Source: Thermococcus sp. Bubb.Bath (GTDB taxonomy: Archaea; Methanobacteriota_B; Thermococci; Thermococcales; Thermococcaceae). Taken from it: a stretch of 64,000 bases of DNA. Shown piece after piece: positions 27,301 through 36,384 of this stretch. Numbering within the stretch: position 1 is the first letter of the stretch; each line of letters opens with the position of its first letter. The stretch covers positions 105,196 through 169,195 of the forward strand of contig NZ_SNUR01000004.1 in assembly GCF_012027595.1 (NCBI RefSeq). Direction: 5' to 3'. Below the pieces are notes generated by a model. It searched no databases. It saw only the letters and a program-made list of their open reading frames with translations, and was not told where the DNA came from. A program made the translations under genes and the position numbers.

Positions 27301-27973
27301 CGAGGACGCCTGGGTAAAGGCCAAGAGGCTTGAGCTGATAGCCAAGGGAGACGTTTACTGGGACAGGGTTGTTGAGGTCGAGGAGGTAGAACCGGAGGAA
27401 GCGGGGATAGAGTACCTGTATGACCTAACTGTCGACGAGGATCACAACTACGTCGCCAACGGCATACTCCTGTCAAACTGCATGGGCACAATCCACTCGA
27501 ACAACGCCCGTGAGACCATAACAAGGCTTGAGAGCCCACCGATGAACGTTCCAAGGATAATGATACCCGCTCTGGATATAATACTCATGCAGGTCCGTTT
27601 CCACAGCAGGAAGAAGGGAACGGTTAGAAGAGTAACGGAGATAGCAGAAATCTCCGGAATGGAAGGGGAGAGCATACAGCTCAACAAACTGTACAAATAC
27701 GACCCCGCCAAGGACGAGCTCCTCCCAACGGAGGTTCCGAGCAGGGTTATAAACGAACTCGCCAGGCACACTGGAATGAGCATAAGCGAACTGGAACTGG
27801 AGAGAGAGAAGAGGAAAATCGTCCTTGAATGGATGATAGAGAAGGGCATAAGGAGCATAGAGGACGTTGGGCACTACATAAAGCTGTTCTACGTGGATGA
27901 GGAGGCCCTTCTCGACAAAATAGAGAAGGACAGCTCTCCTCAGATTCAGGAGCAGGTTCGCAACGTGACGTGA
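24314..27973 (+). CDS. klbA: KlbA-type secretion ATPase (GspE/TadA family) with intein
   Basis: A 1219-aa precursor; about 696 aa after removal of a 523-aa intein. The hexameric ATPase would power type IV pilus assembly or secretion from the cytoplasmic side. It shows Walker [15 protein letters not shown] (residues about 435-448), Walker [13 protein letters not shown] (about 504-515) and the His box [10 protein letters not shown] after the intein. The first 200 residues are charged and disordered with repeated short hydrophobic motifs. The start is GTG 24314 after GGGTGAGACGC; an upstream in-frame ATG overlaps the previous gene. The name follows the KlbA inteins known from Methanocaldococcus and Pyrococcus at the same insertion site. 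Confidence 0.9.
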   Translation: MAEEKKKKGLSGSWIDEILGGKSDPLASVFDKEKKGEKKEEKPLPFLSEEKSPLESILSEDKKKKEGGIISTVKKEESPKPPRRGPGPLQNILVAAKEEEKKEEKETKGKSEENLGLPSVGSLSNILSKPAEKKPEKTSSGADLLGQLLGRGASSAGSNPAGAARPRQPLPKPKGKPSLGLQNLLSETRTEEMSYAGRAKVLDAYGNVRVLKVKGEPVPIYEIRLPKLSKDEENLIKQVRERAITEIQIDPTLIPNYEERRKIFLREVKRMLKEAAPTYSEGRIELLAELIVQHMLGYGLLDPLVRDDNLEEIMVIGTNKPVYVWHRRFYMCKTNIVFKEDRDILNIIERIAREVGRRIDQQSPLLDARLPDGSRVNATIPPISLEGPTITIRKFKKDPLTIIDLIKYGTMNTDVAAFLWILVDGLGVKPANILVAGGTGSGKTTTLNSLAMFIPPGERVISIEDTAELQLPVEHWIRLETRPANLEGKGEVTMDDLVKNTLRMRPDRIIVGEVRGAEARTMFTAMNTGHNGALYDFSVIQLSDGRFALIGDVVEDLFNKYSDRIKTYKDLEYIELDEKDRFDVVSVGPDLRAGKHTVTAVWRRKVRRGEKLMRIRTRTGNEVILTKTHPFFVFSDGDVVRKEAEKVKPGDRVAVMMRPPKAPKSRAAIPEEVYAGISDYYLVPNGNGMKRVLNDGLPPENAEYLLSRNSKPVKLIREVKNNLAYAAGVILGDGYLSSNGYYLSATFDDSAYMSAFTSAVSEFLPESAPRIRDNGTSTVVTYGSRIFNEMLFRIFGIPKGKKSAVWDVPDIVLTSDDLMRYFIAGLFDADGSVDENGPAVILTTKSESAARKVWYALQRLGIISTVSRVKNRGFKESPIFRVIVSGVEDLKKFDSLIPISHSRKREKLRVLLKEKRPYRGRHTYRVPISPGMVKPLRTRLNLTVAELSKLASNYAGENISESLIRHVEKGRTKEIRRSALRGIAIALQTVAKDVGNEDAWVKAKRLELIAKGDVYWDRVVEVEEVEPEEAGIEYLYDLTVDEDHNYVANGILLSNCMGTIHSNNARETITRLESPPMNVPRIMIPALDIILMQVRFHSRKKGTVRRVTEIAEISGMEGESIQLNKLYKYDPAKDELLPTEVPSRVINELARHTGMSISELELEREKRKIVLEWMIEKGIRSIEDVGHYIKLFYVDEEALLDKIEKDSSPQIQEQVRNVT
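25910..27478 (+). other. Intein with LAGLIDADG endonuclease inside klbA (class 2, Ala1)
   Basis: The 523-residue intein lies between TGHNG and CMGTIHS. It begins with Ala ([14 protein letters not shown]) instead of Cys or Ser, has a block B LTKTHPFF, two LAGLIDADG motifs (GVILGDGYL and [10 protein letters not shown]), block [18 protein letters not shown], and ends SN before +1 Cys. Ala1 with +1 Cys marks class 2 inteins, in which Cys+1 attacks directly. The residue before the terminal Asn is Ser, where most inteins have His. The endonuclease motifs keep both acidic residues, so homing may be active. Confidence 0.9.
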
Positions 27974-27977
27974 GGGG

Positions 27978-29057
27978 ATGAACGTGGGGGTCATGGAAGC
28001 ATTCCTCAATTTCCTAGAGAACCTTGGAGGGAAGACAATAGAGGTAACTGAAAAGCCAATGCGCAGAATACCCCAGGGAAAGAGCATCCAGGAAAGACTT
28101 AAGGCTCTAAAGGAGGTTCAGAAGGAGACAGTAGAAAGCAGGGAGATCGAACGCGAGAGGGAAATGGAAGAACTCCTGGAGTGGCGCAGGAAAGAAATAG
28201 CGAGCTCCTTCGGGGATAGACTGGCGGAGGCGTTTTTGTCCCACTTCAAAGGGCCGGTTCAGTCATTGACCCACTCTATAAAAGGGCTCGACTACGACCT
28301 CTACCGCGCCAGCATCAGGATGGGGAAGGAGAAGTACGTGGCCCTTATGATAGTGACTTCCCTAATGGTAGGCGTCTTCACGTTTGCATTCGGTCTTTTG
28401 ATGGAGATGGACCTGTTCACAACCACGATGATCAGTCTGCTTGGACTCATAGGTGGATTCCTCTATATGAGGAACTACCCCAAGATCGTGTGGAAGAGGA
28501 GGGTGGCAGAGGTCGAGAAGGCCCTCCCGTATATCCTCCGACATATAGCGTCCCTCCTAAGTGCTGGAGTTGGCATATCCGAGGCCCTCGTTTCCGTGTC
28601 AAAGGCCGATTATGGCGTTGCATCGGAGGAGTTTGATTTCATAGTGAGAGACATGAGAGCAGGAACATCGTTCGAGGATGCCCTTGAGAAGTTCGGAGAG
28701 AAGATGGGCTCGGAGAGCATCAACAGGGTCGTCAAACAGATACTCAGGGCGGTGAAGTTCGGAGGAAACCTGGCGGACATCCTATACAAGATGGCAGAGG
28801 ATTTCGCGTTTGAATACAGGATGAAGCTCGTGGAGTACGTCCAGAAGGTGAACGGTATAGCCTTCGTCTACATGTTCATGACGATAGTGATGCCAACCCT
28901 CTTCATCGTGGCAGTACTGGCAGGTTCTGCATTCAGCGCCAGCGGGGGCGGAGGAGCCGCAATAGCACCAAGTGCACTGGCGGTAATCCTACTGTTCGCG
29001 TTCCCGTTTCTCTCTCTGATAATAGTCATGATGATCAAGCGCGGTGAGCCGAGGTAA
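27978..29057 (+). CDS. TadB/GspF-like pilus platform membrane protein
   Basis: A 359-aa protein with a charged N-terminus, then a pair of membrane helices (ALMIVTSLMVGVFTFAFGLL and TTMISLLGLIGGFLYM) and two more at the C-terminus. Between them lies the conserved cytoplasmic T2SSF domain (LPYILRHIASLLSAGVGISEAL). Such proteins form the inner-membrane platform turned by the KlbA ATPase. It begins 4 nt after klbA. ATG 27978 follows GTGAGGGG; ATG 27993 is another possible start. The next gene is its paralogue, as in many archaeal Tad-like loci. Confidence 0.85.
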   Translation: MNVGVMEAFLNFLENLGGKTIEVTEKPMRRIPQGKSIQERLKALKEVQKETVESREIEREREMEELLEWRRKEIASSFGDRLAEAFLSHFKGPVQSLTHSIKGLDYDLYRASIRMGKEKYVALMIVTSLMVGVFTFAFGLLMEMDLFTTTMISLLGLIGGFLYMRNYPKIVWKRRVAEVEKALPYILRHIASLLSAGVGISEALVSVSKADYGVASEEFDFIVRDMRAGTSFEDALEKFGEKMGSESINRVVKQILRAVKFGGNLADILYKMAEDFAFEYRMKLVEYVQKVNGIAFVYMFMTIVMPTLFIVAVLAGSAFSASGGGGAAIAPSALAVILLFAFPFLSLIIVMMIKRGEPR

Positions 29058-29070
29058 GGGGTGATAAACG

Positions 29071-29985
29071 TTGCCGAAATCCAGAGGTGGAAGCATGACT
29101 TTCCTTATGACAAAAGTCCTTGAGAGGATACTCCCCCCGAAATGGCTTAAACGGTATGAACTATTCATATACTCAGCGGGGATAGAGTTCCTGGCTGTCG
29201 AATACCTTATGATATCTATACTGATGTCCGTAATCCTCGGCGCCGCCGTCCTGCTACTCCTGCCATTGAAGTACGCACTGTTCACCGCAATAACCGTGTT
29301 CCCGGCCATGGCCTTCGCCTATCCCTACTGGAGGATATCTAAGAGGCTTGAGGACATGGAGAAGAACCTGCCGGATGCTTTCTTCTACTTGGCCAGTTCC
29401 CTCAGAGCCGGAATTTCATTTTCCGAGGCAATGGAAGATCTGACAACTGCGAAGTTCGGGGCGCTAACAGACGAGTTCAAGAGGGCCGTGAACGAGATCA
29501 AGAAAGGCCGCTCAACCATCGAGGCTCTCAAGGTGCTGGCCCTTAGGAACAAGAAGTCCCCGGTCCTCTACCGCTCCCTCATGATTATCATCGAGGCCCT
29601 TGAGAGGGGTGCCCCTATGAGTGACGTCTTGGTTTACGTGGCAAACGACGTCAGGGAGATACTGAGGATAAGACAGGAGAGGAAGGCCTCCACTGGAATG
29701 CAGATGATGTTCTTCATAATCACCAGCGGGTTCATAGGTCCCGCCATTATTGGAATAGTCGGAAAGCTTATGGGGCAGATGATAACCGGCGCTGGAGCCG
29801 CCCAGATACCCACGATACTCAACATCCTGCTGGCGTTCGTCGTTATTCAGGCCATCATATCCGGCCTCGGAATAGGGGTCATCAGGGAGGGCAAGTTCTC
29901 AGCGGGCATGAAATACGGAATAATGCTGGCTGTAATGGGTGCCGCCGTGTTCAAAGGAATGATGTTCGTCCAGATTGGGTTCTGA
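29071..29985 (+). CDS. TadC/GspF-like pilus platform membrane protein
   Basis: A 304-aa second T2SSF protein, with membrane helices near residues 35-70, 200-220 and 240-300 and the conserved LPDAFFYLASSLRAGISFSEAM cytoplasmic segment. TTG 29071 follows GGGGTGAT, and ATG 29095 follows AGGTGG; the choice between them is not settled by sequence. It closes the five-gene pilus/secretion operon that begins at 21814. Pilin genes with class III signal peptides are not seen in the window. Confidence 0.85.
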   Translation: MPKSRGGSMTFLMTKVLERILPPKWLKRYELFIYSAGIEFLAVEYLMISILMSVILGAAVLLLLPLKYALFTAITVFPAMAFAYPYWRISKRLEDMEKNLPDAFFYLASSLRAGISFSEAMEDLTTAKFGALTDEFKRAVNEIKKGRSTIEALKVLALRNKKSPVLYRSLMIIIEALERGAPMSDVLVYVANDVREILRIRQERKASTGMQMMFFIITSGFIGPAIIGIVGKLMGQMITGAGAAQIPTILNILLAFVVIQAIISGLGIGVIREGKFSAGMKYGIMLAVMGAAVFKGMMFVQIGF

Positions 29986-29998
29986 GAAAAGAGGGAGA

Positions 29999-30472
29999 TC
30001 AGGCCTCCTCGGCCTTTTTCTTAACTTCAACTATTTCGATGTCAAAGACAACCGTCTTCCCAGCGAGCGGGTGGTTAAAGTCGAGCATAACGTTCTCGCC
30101 CTTGATCGAGGCTATTTTGGCAAGGCCTGAGTCGGTCATGACGTACATCCCCTCAACCGGCTCAAGACCAGCGGAGGAGAACTGCTCCATGGGAACTGGG
30201 ACAACGAGGTCTTCCCTCGGCATGCCGTAGCCCTTCTCTGGAGGCACGACGACGGTCTTCTTCTCACCGGCCTCCATCCCAAGCATGGCCTCCTCAAGGC
30301 CCGGAATGATTTCGCCGTTTCCGACGGTGATTCCGAGGGGACCGTACTCCCTCTCCTCAACGAAGATGTCGTTCTCCTTGGCGACATCCTCGTAGCTGGT
30401 GTCGAAAACCTCACCGTTCTCGTACCTGCCGGTGTAGTTGAACAGAACAAAATCTCCAGTTTCAATCTTCAT
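29999..30472 (-). CDS. FKBP-type peptidyl-prolyl isomerase, SlyD-like
   Basis: A 157-aa protein with an FKBP domain (FVLFNYTGRYENGEVFDTS, GNGEIIPGLEEAMLGM) interrupted by an IF (insert-in-flap) domain around residues 85-135, and DFNHPLAGKTVVFDIEI at the end. This is the SlyD-like short archaeal FKBP, combining prolyl isomerase and chaperone activity in the cytoplasm. ATG 30472 is preferred. A TATA box (CTTTATAAGG) lies on the minus strand near 30525. Confidence 0.9.
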   Translation of the reverse strand: MKIETGDFVLFNYTGRYENGEVFDTSYEDVAKENDIFVEEREYGPLGITVGNGEIIPGLEEAMLGMEAGEKKTVVVPPEKGYGMPREDLVVPVPMEQFSSAGLEPVEGMYVMTDSGLAKIASIKGENVMLDFNHPLAGKTVVFDIEIVEVKKKAEEA

Positions 30473-30604
30473 TTCCTTCAACTCCAAAACTTTCTCGGTT
30501 GGGAGTTGCCCGGTCGCCTTATAAAGTTTTGGCCATCATGAAACATACGTGGGAAGAGCGGAAAAGTTAATATACTATGAAGTTCAACTTGATGTGGTGA
30601 TAAC

Positions 30605-30895
30605 ATGGGATATTTTTCTGAGATGCTCCGAGGGGAGTATGGAAACCTCGATGTTAAGGAAGTTTACCGGTCGAAGCTCGGGGAAACGGACGTTGAGATA
30701 GTGGAAGTGTCAGCAGGGAAAAAGAGGTTCATAGCGATGTTCCAGAGTAGCCCGCTGAAGGACGACGTGTACCGGTGGTCGCTGATAATAACGAGCCCCA
30801 ATAACACCCGGACGCTGAAGGGCATGGACAAGGAAAAGGGAATAAAGCTAGCCATACGGTCGAGCATAGACGCCATGATGGAAGGAATGGAGTGA
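30605..30895 (+). CDS. Conserved small protein of unknown function
   Basis: A 96-aa protein with alternating strands and a helix at each end; no motif is recognised. ATG 30605 follows GGTGATAAC, and TTAATATAC near 30566 can serve as TATA. It ends exactly where the minus-strand DUF2118 gene ends (stops abut at 30895/30896). The even length and codon usage match its neighbours, so it is likely real. Confidence 0.65.
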   Translation: MGYFSEMLRGEYGNLDVKEVYRSKLGETDVEIVEVSAGKKRFIAMFQSSPLKDDVYRWSLIITSPNNTRTLKGMDKEKGIKLAIRSSIDAMMEGME

Positions 30896-31390
30896 TCACT
30901 CCTCGGGTAGGAGGTAGTAAACGTAGTGGGGGCTGTTGGTCACCTCATCTATGAACACCACGGTTCCGCTAACCGGCGGCGTGAGGTAATGAACCTCACC
31001 TTTTCTCGTTGTTATTGCGGCAAAGGCATCACCCTTCCGCACCCTGTTACCAACGTCGGCTATCAGCGTCTTTGTAAAGCCCTCCACTGGAAGAAGGAGA
31101 AGCTTATCGCCTTTCTTGAGGTATATCCTAGTCCTGCCATCGGGGAGAACCAGAACAACATCGGCGAGCATTTCTCCAGTGATGCTGTCGACGTGATTGT
31201 AAAAGCGGTCGTAGACTTCGCAGGCTAGATACTTGGAGGATTCATCCTCAATGAAGTCAGGTATCTCATCGTTCTCCTTCAACCAGACCTCGATGTTGCC
31301 GGAGATCACAACACAGTCCCTTCTCGCCCTCCCATTCTCAACACACTCCCCAGCAGGCACCTCGACGTAGAGCCTCGGTATGTCAGACAT
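30896..31390 (-). CDS. DUF2118-like protein with biotinyl/lipoyl-type domain
   Basis: A 164-aa protein resembling archaeal DUF2118. The C-terminal half (VGNRVRKGDAFAAITTRKGEVHYLTPPVSGTV in parts) has the beta-sandwich repeat of a biotinyl or lipoyl carrier domain. A modifiable MKM or DKA lysine is absent, so it is probably not a carrier. ATG 31390 follows GAGGTGATGCTC. Its promoter shares a palindromic TATA with the divergent gene at 31447. Function unknown. Confidence 0.7.
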   Translation of the reverse strand: MSDIPRLYVEVPAGECVENGRARRDCVVISGNIEVWLKENDEIPDFIEDESSKYLACEVYDRFYNHVDSITGEMLADVVLVLPDGRTRIYLKKGDKLLLLPVEGFTKTLIADVGNRVRKGDAFAAITTRKGEVHYLTPPVSGTVVFIDEVTNSPHYVYYLLPEE

Positions 31391-31420
31391 GAGCATCACC
31401 TCTTTACATAATAGTAAAAC

Positions 31421-31430
31421 TTTTATAAAA
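31421..31430. promoter_or_regulatory. Palindromic TATA box serving two divergent genes
   Basis: TTTTATAAAA is identical on both strands and lies 17 bp before ATG 31447 and 31 bp before the minus-strand ATG 31390. TBP could bind in either orientation, with BRE context deciding direction. The plus-strand gene would be transcribed almost leaderless. Confidence 0.4.
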
Positions 31431-31446
31431 GTGTTCCCGTAGTAAG

Positions 31447-32334
31447 ATGGGCCCTAAAATGAGAGATAGGTTAAAGCTCTCGATTATATTCACGGTCATC
31501 CTGCTAACGATGGCCGCCATGATGCAGTATGGAATAAGCGATAAACCCCTCCCACCAGAAAGAGGTTTCTCGTACTGGGGGATAGCAATAGTACTGGCGG
31601 CCGCCGTTGGACTGGTCGTGATAATCCTCGTGTTCCTTGGATGGGCCGACCCCTTCGACAAGCTGAAATATGAGATGAGAATTGGAAGCATCTTGGGTAA
31701 TGCGATACTCATTATAGGTGCAGTTGGCTTTCTTGCGCTGGCCATGTTGATGAAGCCCAAAACGAACATGATGGCCTCCAACCAGACATCAAACGCAACC
31801 GCGAACGCAACGGCCAACCTAACTGCGAACGCAACTTCCCCGATAGGTCCCCTCATCAATCCCGGCAACGCCAGCGGTCTGAAAACAAGCGGTAATCCCA
31901 CAGTGGCCGGACTGGACGTGGTTTTCTTGGCCCTTATAGTACTCTCGATTGTATTTTTTGCCGTTTTCGCCATCAGATACTACCGGGTTCTCGCTTTAAG
32001 GAGAAAGAGAAAGCAAATGATGGAAACGGCCAGGGAGTTCGACAGGAAGCTGGACGAGATTGGGCTGGAGCTCTTCAAAGACCCGCGCGAGGCAGTTGTG
32101 GGGATATATAAAAACGCCGTCCTGTGGCTTGAAGCACTAGGAATACCTTACCAAGAGAGCTGGACACACTGGGAGCATGCGGAGCATGTCAGGCTGATGC
32201 ACGAGACGTTCGTGGCCCTGACAAGGCTCTTTGAGAAGGCCGAGTACGCACCGGAGAAAGTGACGTGGGAAGACGCTAAGACGGCCCTGGAGCTGTATTC
32301 AAAGATGAGGGGTGGTGTGAATGCAGCCCAGTAG
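31447..32334 (+). CDS. Membrane protein with DUF4129-like C-terminal domain
   Basis: A 295-aa protein with four likely membrane helices (about residues 10-28, 38-62, 80-100, 157-180) and a soluble C-terminal domain (GIYKNAVLWLEALGIP to the end) typical of DUF4129, a partner of MoxR/DUF58 systems. Between helices 3 and 4 an external loop has repeated N-x-T sequons (about residues 113-135). There is no ribosome binding site before ATG 31447, in line with a leaderless transcript; ATG 31459 is an alternative. It opens the MoxR/DUF58 operon. Confidence 0.7.
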   Translation: MGPKMRDRLKLSIIFTVILLTMAAMMQYGISDKPLPPERGFSYWGIAIVLAAAVGLVVIILVFLGWADPFDKLKYEMRIGSILGNAILIIGAVGFLALAMLMKPKTNMMASNQTSNATANATANLTANATSPIGPLINPGNASGLKTSGNPTVAGLDVVFLALIVLSIVFFAVFAIRYYRVLALRRKRKQMMETAREFDRKLDEIGLELFKDPREAVVGIYKNAVLWLEALGIPYQESWTHWEHAEHVRLMHETFVALTRLFEKAEYAPEKVTWEDAKTALELYSKMRGGVNAAQ

Positions 32335-32755
32335 GCTGGTTCTAATCCTGACAGGCATAACCGCGGGGATTATGTTCCTTGAGGGAAGGTACTTCCTCCA
32401 CTGGCTGACAGTTCTGGCGTTCGGAGTCACGCTCGCTATAATCCTCTTCGGGATGGAGCTTGGCCTGCCCGCGGTTGGTCTCTTTAGAGAAGAAAACCGC
32501 GGAGAAAAGAGGAATGAAGTCAAGGCACTGGCAAAGATTATAAAGAGGGCCGAGAAGGGAAAAACGGCGCGCTCCATCATCGAGGAGAGGATAATTGAGG
32601 CCTACGCCAGTGCCTCAGATAATTATAATGAAACATTCTCATCCCTGCGCTCCAACCCAAACGAGGCCCTGAGGGCCCTGAGGCGCGGGGGAAATTTTAT
32701 GGAGAACCTTGAGGAAGCACTGAGAATCATGGAGGATGATATGAATGAAGATTGA
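32321..32755 (+). CDS. Small membrane protein of the MoxR operon
   Basis: A 144-aa protein with two adjacent membrane helices at the N-terminus (about residues 7-45) and a charged helical C-terminus. It overlaps the previous gene by 14 bases and the MoxR gene by 11, so the three are translationally coupled. No family is recognised. Position between a DUF4129-like protein and MoxR suggests an accessory membrane subunit. Confidence 0.7.
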   Translation: MQPSRLVLILTGITAGIMFLEGRYFLHWLTVLAFGVTLAIILFGMELGLPAVGLFREENRGEKRNEVKALAKIIKRAEKGKTARSIIEERIIEAYASASDNYNETFSSLRSNPNEALRALRRGGNFMENLEEALRIMEDDMNED

Positions 32756-33698
32756 AGAAGTGGCTGAGAGAGGAAACGCAGTTTTAAACGAGGTTAAAAA
32801 GGTCATAGTGGGAAAGGACCAGGTGCTGAAGCTCATGCTGACGACCATGCTGGCGGACGGACACATCCTGCTCGAAGACCTGCCTGGATTGGCAAAGACA
32901 CTTATGGCGAAGAGCTTCGCAAGGGCAATGGGCGTCCAGTTCACCCGCGTTCAGTTCACGCCCGACCTCCTCCCAAGCGACATACTCGGCGTCAGCGTGT
33001 TCAACCAGAAAACCCTCGAATTCGAGTTCAGGAAGGGGCCGGTGTTCACCAACATCCTCCTGGCGGACGAGATAAACCGTTCGCCCCCGAAGACGCAGTC
33101 GGCCCTTCTTGAGGCCATGCAGGAGAAGCAGGCAACGATAGAGGGAAAAACCTACGTCCTGCCAAAGCCCTTCATAGTCGTAGCCACGCAGAACCCCATT
33201 GAACAGGAGGGGACATATCCCCTCCCAGAGGCCCAGCTCGACCGTTTCCTGGTCAGACTTCGTGTTGGATACCCGAGCAGGGAGGAGGAGAAGGAGATCC
33301 TGCGCAGGAGAATGGAGAGGAAGAAGGAGGACGTCGACATAAGGCCAGTCCTGGGGGCGGAGGAAGTAGTTGAAATGCAGAGGGCTATAGAAGATGTGTA
33401 CGTCAGCGAGGCGATACTGGACTACATAACTGCCATCGTCGAGGCCACGAGGAACGACAGGAGGGAGATAGAGATAGGCGCCTCACCAAGGGGCAGCCTG
33501 GCACTCCTGAAGCTTTCAAGGGCGTACGCGGCACTGGAGGGCAGGGACTACGTTATCCCCGACGACGTGAAGGCGGTCGCCGTTCCAGGGCTGAGCCATA
33601 GGCTCATCCTGAAGAGGGAGCTCTGGTACACCAACGTCAGCCCGGACGCTGTCATGGGGAAGCTCCTTGAGAAGGTTCCGGTACCCAAGTTTGAGTGA
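32745..33698 (+). CDS. MoxR-family AAA+ ATPase
   Basis: A 317-aa MoxR ATPase. The Walker A region reads [14 protein letters not shown], Walker [25 protein letters not shown] (parts), followed by sensor 1 [23 protein letters not shown]. MoxR proteins act as chaperones that activate or assemble partner complexes, commonly with DUF58 proteins encoded next door, as here. Start at ATG 32745 within the end of the previous gene. Confidence 0.92.
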   Translation: MKIEEVAERGNAVLNEVKKVIVGKDQVLKLMLTTMLADGHILLEDLPGLAKTLMAKSFARAMGVQFTRVQFTPDLLPSDILGVSVFNQKTLEFEFRKGPVFTNILLADEINRSPPKTQSALLEAMQEKQATIEGKTYVLPKPFIVVATQNPIEQEGTYPLPEAQLDRFLVRLRVGYPSREEEKEILRRRMERKKEDVDIRPVLGAEEVVEMQRAIEDVYVSEAILDYITAIVEATRNDRREIEIGASPRGSLALLKLSRAYAALEGRDYVIPDDVKAVAVPGLSHRLILKRELWYTNVSPDAVMGKLLEKVPVPKFE

Positions 33699-33707
33699 GG
33701 GTCAAAC

Positions 33708-34997
33708 GTGCAGCGCATTCCGGTCCTGCCGCGGTGGGAGAGCGGGGGCTTTGAAGGGCCCAGAAAGAGTGGCCTGCTCACGGAGGAGGGTCAGGAAGTA
33801 ATACTAGCCCTATGGGGGATACTGCTCATAGCGTTCCTCCTCCTCCAGTGGAACGCGGTCTATCTGACCCTCCCAATACTCTTGGCCCTCTTCATAGCGG
33901 GGGCGTTCTTCAGGCCGACCCTCAACGTCGAGGTAACCAGGGTCATCGGCCACGATCGCTTCATGGAGGGGCAGGAAGTAGAGGTAACCCTGAGGATAAA
34001 GGCGCTGGAGAGAATACCCAGCCTGAAGATATCCGATGAGGTTCCAGAGGGCCTGGAGGTTGTTGGAGGAACTCCCGAAGCCGTTCTATCCTTCAAACCA
34101 GGGGAGGAGAAGGTAATAAAGTACCGGGTCGGAGTGAGGAGGGGAATCCACGTATTCAACGGGGTGCGCCTGACCTACCGCGACCCATTCTCCTTCTTCA
34201 TGATTGAAAAGGAGGTGGAGCACTACACGGAGCTCATCGGAGTCCCCAGAATCGAGGAAGTTCAAACTCCATATTCAACGAAGGGAACGAAGATAACCAT
34301 CGGTCATCTCCCGAGTCCCCGCGTCGGTGAGGGCGTTGAGTTCTACGCCATAAGGGAGTACCAGCCCGGAGACCCGCTCAAGATAATCAACTGGAAGGCA
34401 ACGGCCAGGACAGGGAAGGTCATGTCGAACGAGTACGAGAGCGAGAGGAAAGTGGACGTCATATTCATAGTCGATGCCGCCAAAAAAGGGGAGCGCGTTA
34501 TGGACTACAGCATAAGGGCCGCCGCATCCCTAATGCTCAACAGCCTGAACGAGGGCACGAGTTTCGGACTCGTGCTCTCCGAGGCGGTTCCCCTCTGGGT
34601 TCGCGTGGACTACGGGAAGAGGCACTTCTTCAAGTGTGTAGACTTCCTCAGCACCGCGAGGCCCGACGAGAACAACATGATTGCATATCAGATAGAGCAC
34701 CTAATCCGCTCCCGCTTCCCCCCTAGGGCCCAGCTGGTTTACGTTTCGCCCCTGATGACCGAGGAGAGCAGAAAAGCCCTGGAGATCATGTCGAGCTACG
34801 GTTACCGCGTTGTCGTTATAAGCCCCAACCCATACACAGCGATAACCCCTGAGGACCGTGAGGAAGAGCTGGCTTTAAAGCTCCTCAGCCTCCAGAGGAA
34901 GGCCCACCTAAAGAGGCTCAGAGGACACGGCATAATCGTGGACTGGGACGTTAGAAAGCCCCTCAAAGTCGCCATAGCGGAGGTGCTGAACGTATGA
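33708..34997 (+). CDS. DUF58 protein
   Basis: A 429-aa protein with two membrane helices near the N-terminus (about residues 32-65). The DUF58 signature EFYAIREYQPGDPLKIINW lies at about residues 214-232, and a vWA-like segment (VDVIFIVDAAKKGE) follows. It starts with GTG 33708, 9 nt after moxR. MoxR/DUF58 pairs occur across prokaryotes, with roles in metal-dependent assembly or cell-envelope functions; the role here is unknown. Confidence 0.9.
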   Translation: MQRIPVLPRWESGGFEGPRKSGLLTEEGQEVILALWGILLIAFLLLQWNAVYLTLPILLALFIAGAFFRPTLNVEVTRVIGHDRFMEGQEVEVTLRIKALERIPSLKISDEVPEGLEVVGGTPEAVLSFKPGEEKVIKYRVGVRRGIHVFNGVRLTYRDPFSFFMIEKEVEHYTELIGVPRIEEVQTPYSTKGTKITIGHLPSPRVGEGVEFYAIREYQPGDPLKIINWKATARTGKVMSNEYESERKVDVIFIVDAAKKGERVMDYSIRAAASLMLNSLNEGTSFGLVLSEAVPLWVRVDYGKRHFFKCVDFLSTARPDENNMIAYQIEHLIRSRFPPRAQLVYVSPLMTEESRKALEIMSSYGYRVVVISPNPYTAITPEDREEELALKLLSLQRKAHLKRLRGHGIIVDWDVRKPLKVAIAEVLNV

Positions 34998-35425
34998 AGT
35001 TCAAATCCCCAAAAAGGGGGTTCTATTCGCTGGTTCCCCTTCTCTTTCTCATCCTTCTGTTGCTCCCGTTCGGAAAGGGGGGGTTGATAATGGGGGCCCT
35101 GGCCATACCAGGAGTTATATGGTTCCTCTCGGGAACGCTCTACCTTATTCTCCTGGCGGTGTTCCTAATCCACGCGAATGTTGAACCCCTCTACTCCCTC
35201 ACCGTCTTCTCCCTGGCGTTTATGATACCTGTAATGGGAAAACTGGACAGGGAGAAGGCCACCCTTACCGACTACGCCGTGGTCGCCGCGGCAACCCTCC
35301 TCTCCCTCCCGACATACCTCATTCTGAGAGCCATCTCAGTAACGGTGAGCGGTATTGATGCCACGATTCTGGCCGTTCTTCTCCTGGCGGCACTGTACTT
35401 CTTCATAAAGGGAGTTGGGGATTAG
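34994..35425 (+). CDS. Integral membrane protein of the MoxR/DUF58 operon
   Basis: A 143-aa protein consisting almost entirely of four or five membrane helices. It overlaps the DUF58 stop by ATGA (34994-34997), and its stop overlaps the convergent PfkB gene by 4 bases. It contains G6 and G7 runs (near 35017 and 35078) yet its frame is intact, which is useful when judging the homopolymer frameshifts elsewhere. Function unknown. Confidence 0.75.
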   Translation: MKFKSPKRGFYSLVPLLFLILLLLPFGKGGLIMGALAIPGVIWFLSGTLYLILLAVFLIHANVEPLYSLTVFSLAFMIPVMGKLDREKATLTDYAVVAAATLLSLPTYLILRAISVTVSGIDATILAVLLLAALYFFIKGVGD

Positions 35426-36252
35426 ATGCTCCAGCTCCCCCATTTCTTCAGGACTTCCCTGGCCCGCTCAAGGCCAGTTCTCACGCACTCCTCCAGGGGT
35501 TCCCCCCGGGAGTACCTGGCCAGAAAACCACCCGCGAAGGCATCCCCCGCCCCGGTTGGATCAACTATTTCTTCGGGATTTATCGAAAGGGCAGGGAACC
35601 CATAGAATAAACCGTCGTAAATGAGGACACCCTCCTCACCGCGAGTTATCACGACTATCTTAGTGCCCCAATCATGAAGAACCCTCGCGGCCTCTTTAAC
35701 GTCCCCCGCTCCAGTTATCATGATGGCCTCCCTCTCGTTTGGAAAGACTATCTCTGTCCTTGAGACTATCTCTCGCAGAAGCTTCCTATTCTGTAGGTAC
35801 TCCTCCTTGTATGTTGGATTGAAGTCAAGGGTCACCCTTTTCCCCTTCAGACGGTTGAGGAGCTTCAGCTGCTCTTCCGGTGGAATCGGAGATATATGAA
35901 AGACCTTCGCGTTGATGTACTCCTTTGGGATGGGAGTTTCTCCCATTCGCTGGGCAACCCCCATTTCAACGGGGGCATCCACGCTCCCGTCCTCGTGGTA
36001 AATCATGTGGATGTGGATCGTCTTCCCTGGCAGGATTTGGATTCCCCGAACATCCAGCACTGACGAGAGCTTCTGGAGCCACTCCCCAGGAAAGTCCTCT
36101 CCAACCTTCGTAACCAGCCCAACTTTCGCTCCAGCAAGAGCCGCTGCCGTTGCCACTCCTGAGGCGGCCCCTCCCGGCATGGTTACCCGTCTTCCATCAG
36201 GGAACACTAGTGTGTCGATTGAGATGTGACCGATGACTACGAGGTCTAACAT
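35422..36252 (-). CDS. PfkB-family carbohydrate kinase
   Basis: A 276-aa ribokinase-fold kinase with GHISIDTLVFPDG, the glycine pair MPGGAASGVATAAALAG (about residues 30-46) and the C-terminal catalytic DPTGAGDAFAGGFLARY with the base Asp. It phosphorylates a sugar or nucleoside; the substrate cannot be read from the sequence. It is shorter than most ribokinases, typical of archaeal nucleoside- or sugar-kinase members. It converges on the MoxR operon. Confidence 0.85.
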   Translation of the reverse strand: MLDLVVIGHISIDTLVFPDGRRVTMPGGAASGVATAAALAGAKVGLVTKVGEDFPGEWLQKLSSVLDVRGIQILPGKTIHIHMIYHEDGSVDAPVEMGVAQRMGETPIPKEYINAKVFHISPIPPEEQLKLLNRLKGKRVTLDFNPTYKEEYLQNRKLLREIVSRTEIVFPNEREAIMITGAGDVKEAARVLHDWGTKIVVITRGEEGVLIYDGLFYGFPALSINPEEIVDPTGAGDAFAGGFLARYSRGEPLEECVRTGLERAREVLKKWGSWSI

Positions 36253-36384
36253 AGAATCACCAAAGCCCCTTGGAAGTCCCCTTTAATACCGTTTCCCTAG
36301 ATAGTAATCACGTTACCCCCTATCGTTCAGATGCTCATCGAAAAGGTTAAAAGTTTGATCACCCAAAAAGTGGCGGTGATAAAG

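Noticed and set aside
25910..27478. A free-standing homing endonuclease gene
   Set aside because: The LAGLIDADG region is in frame within klbA and flanked by intein splicing blocks, so it is part of an intein.
31783..31852. The N/A/T-rich segment as a DNA repeat
   Set aside because: The repeat is at protein level with varied codons; it is an external loop, not a repeat element.
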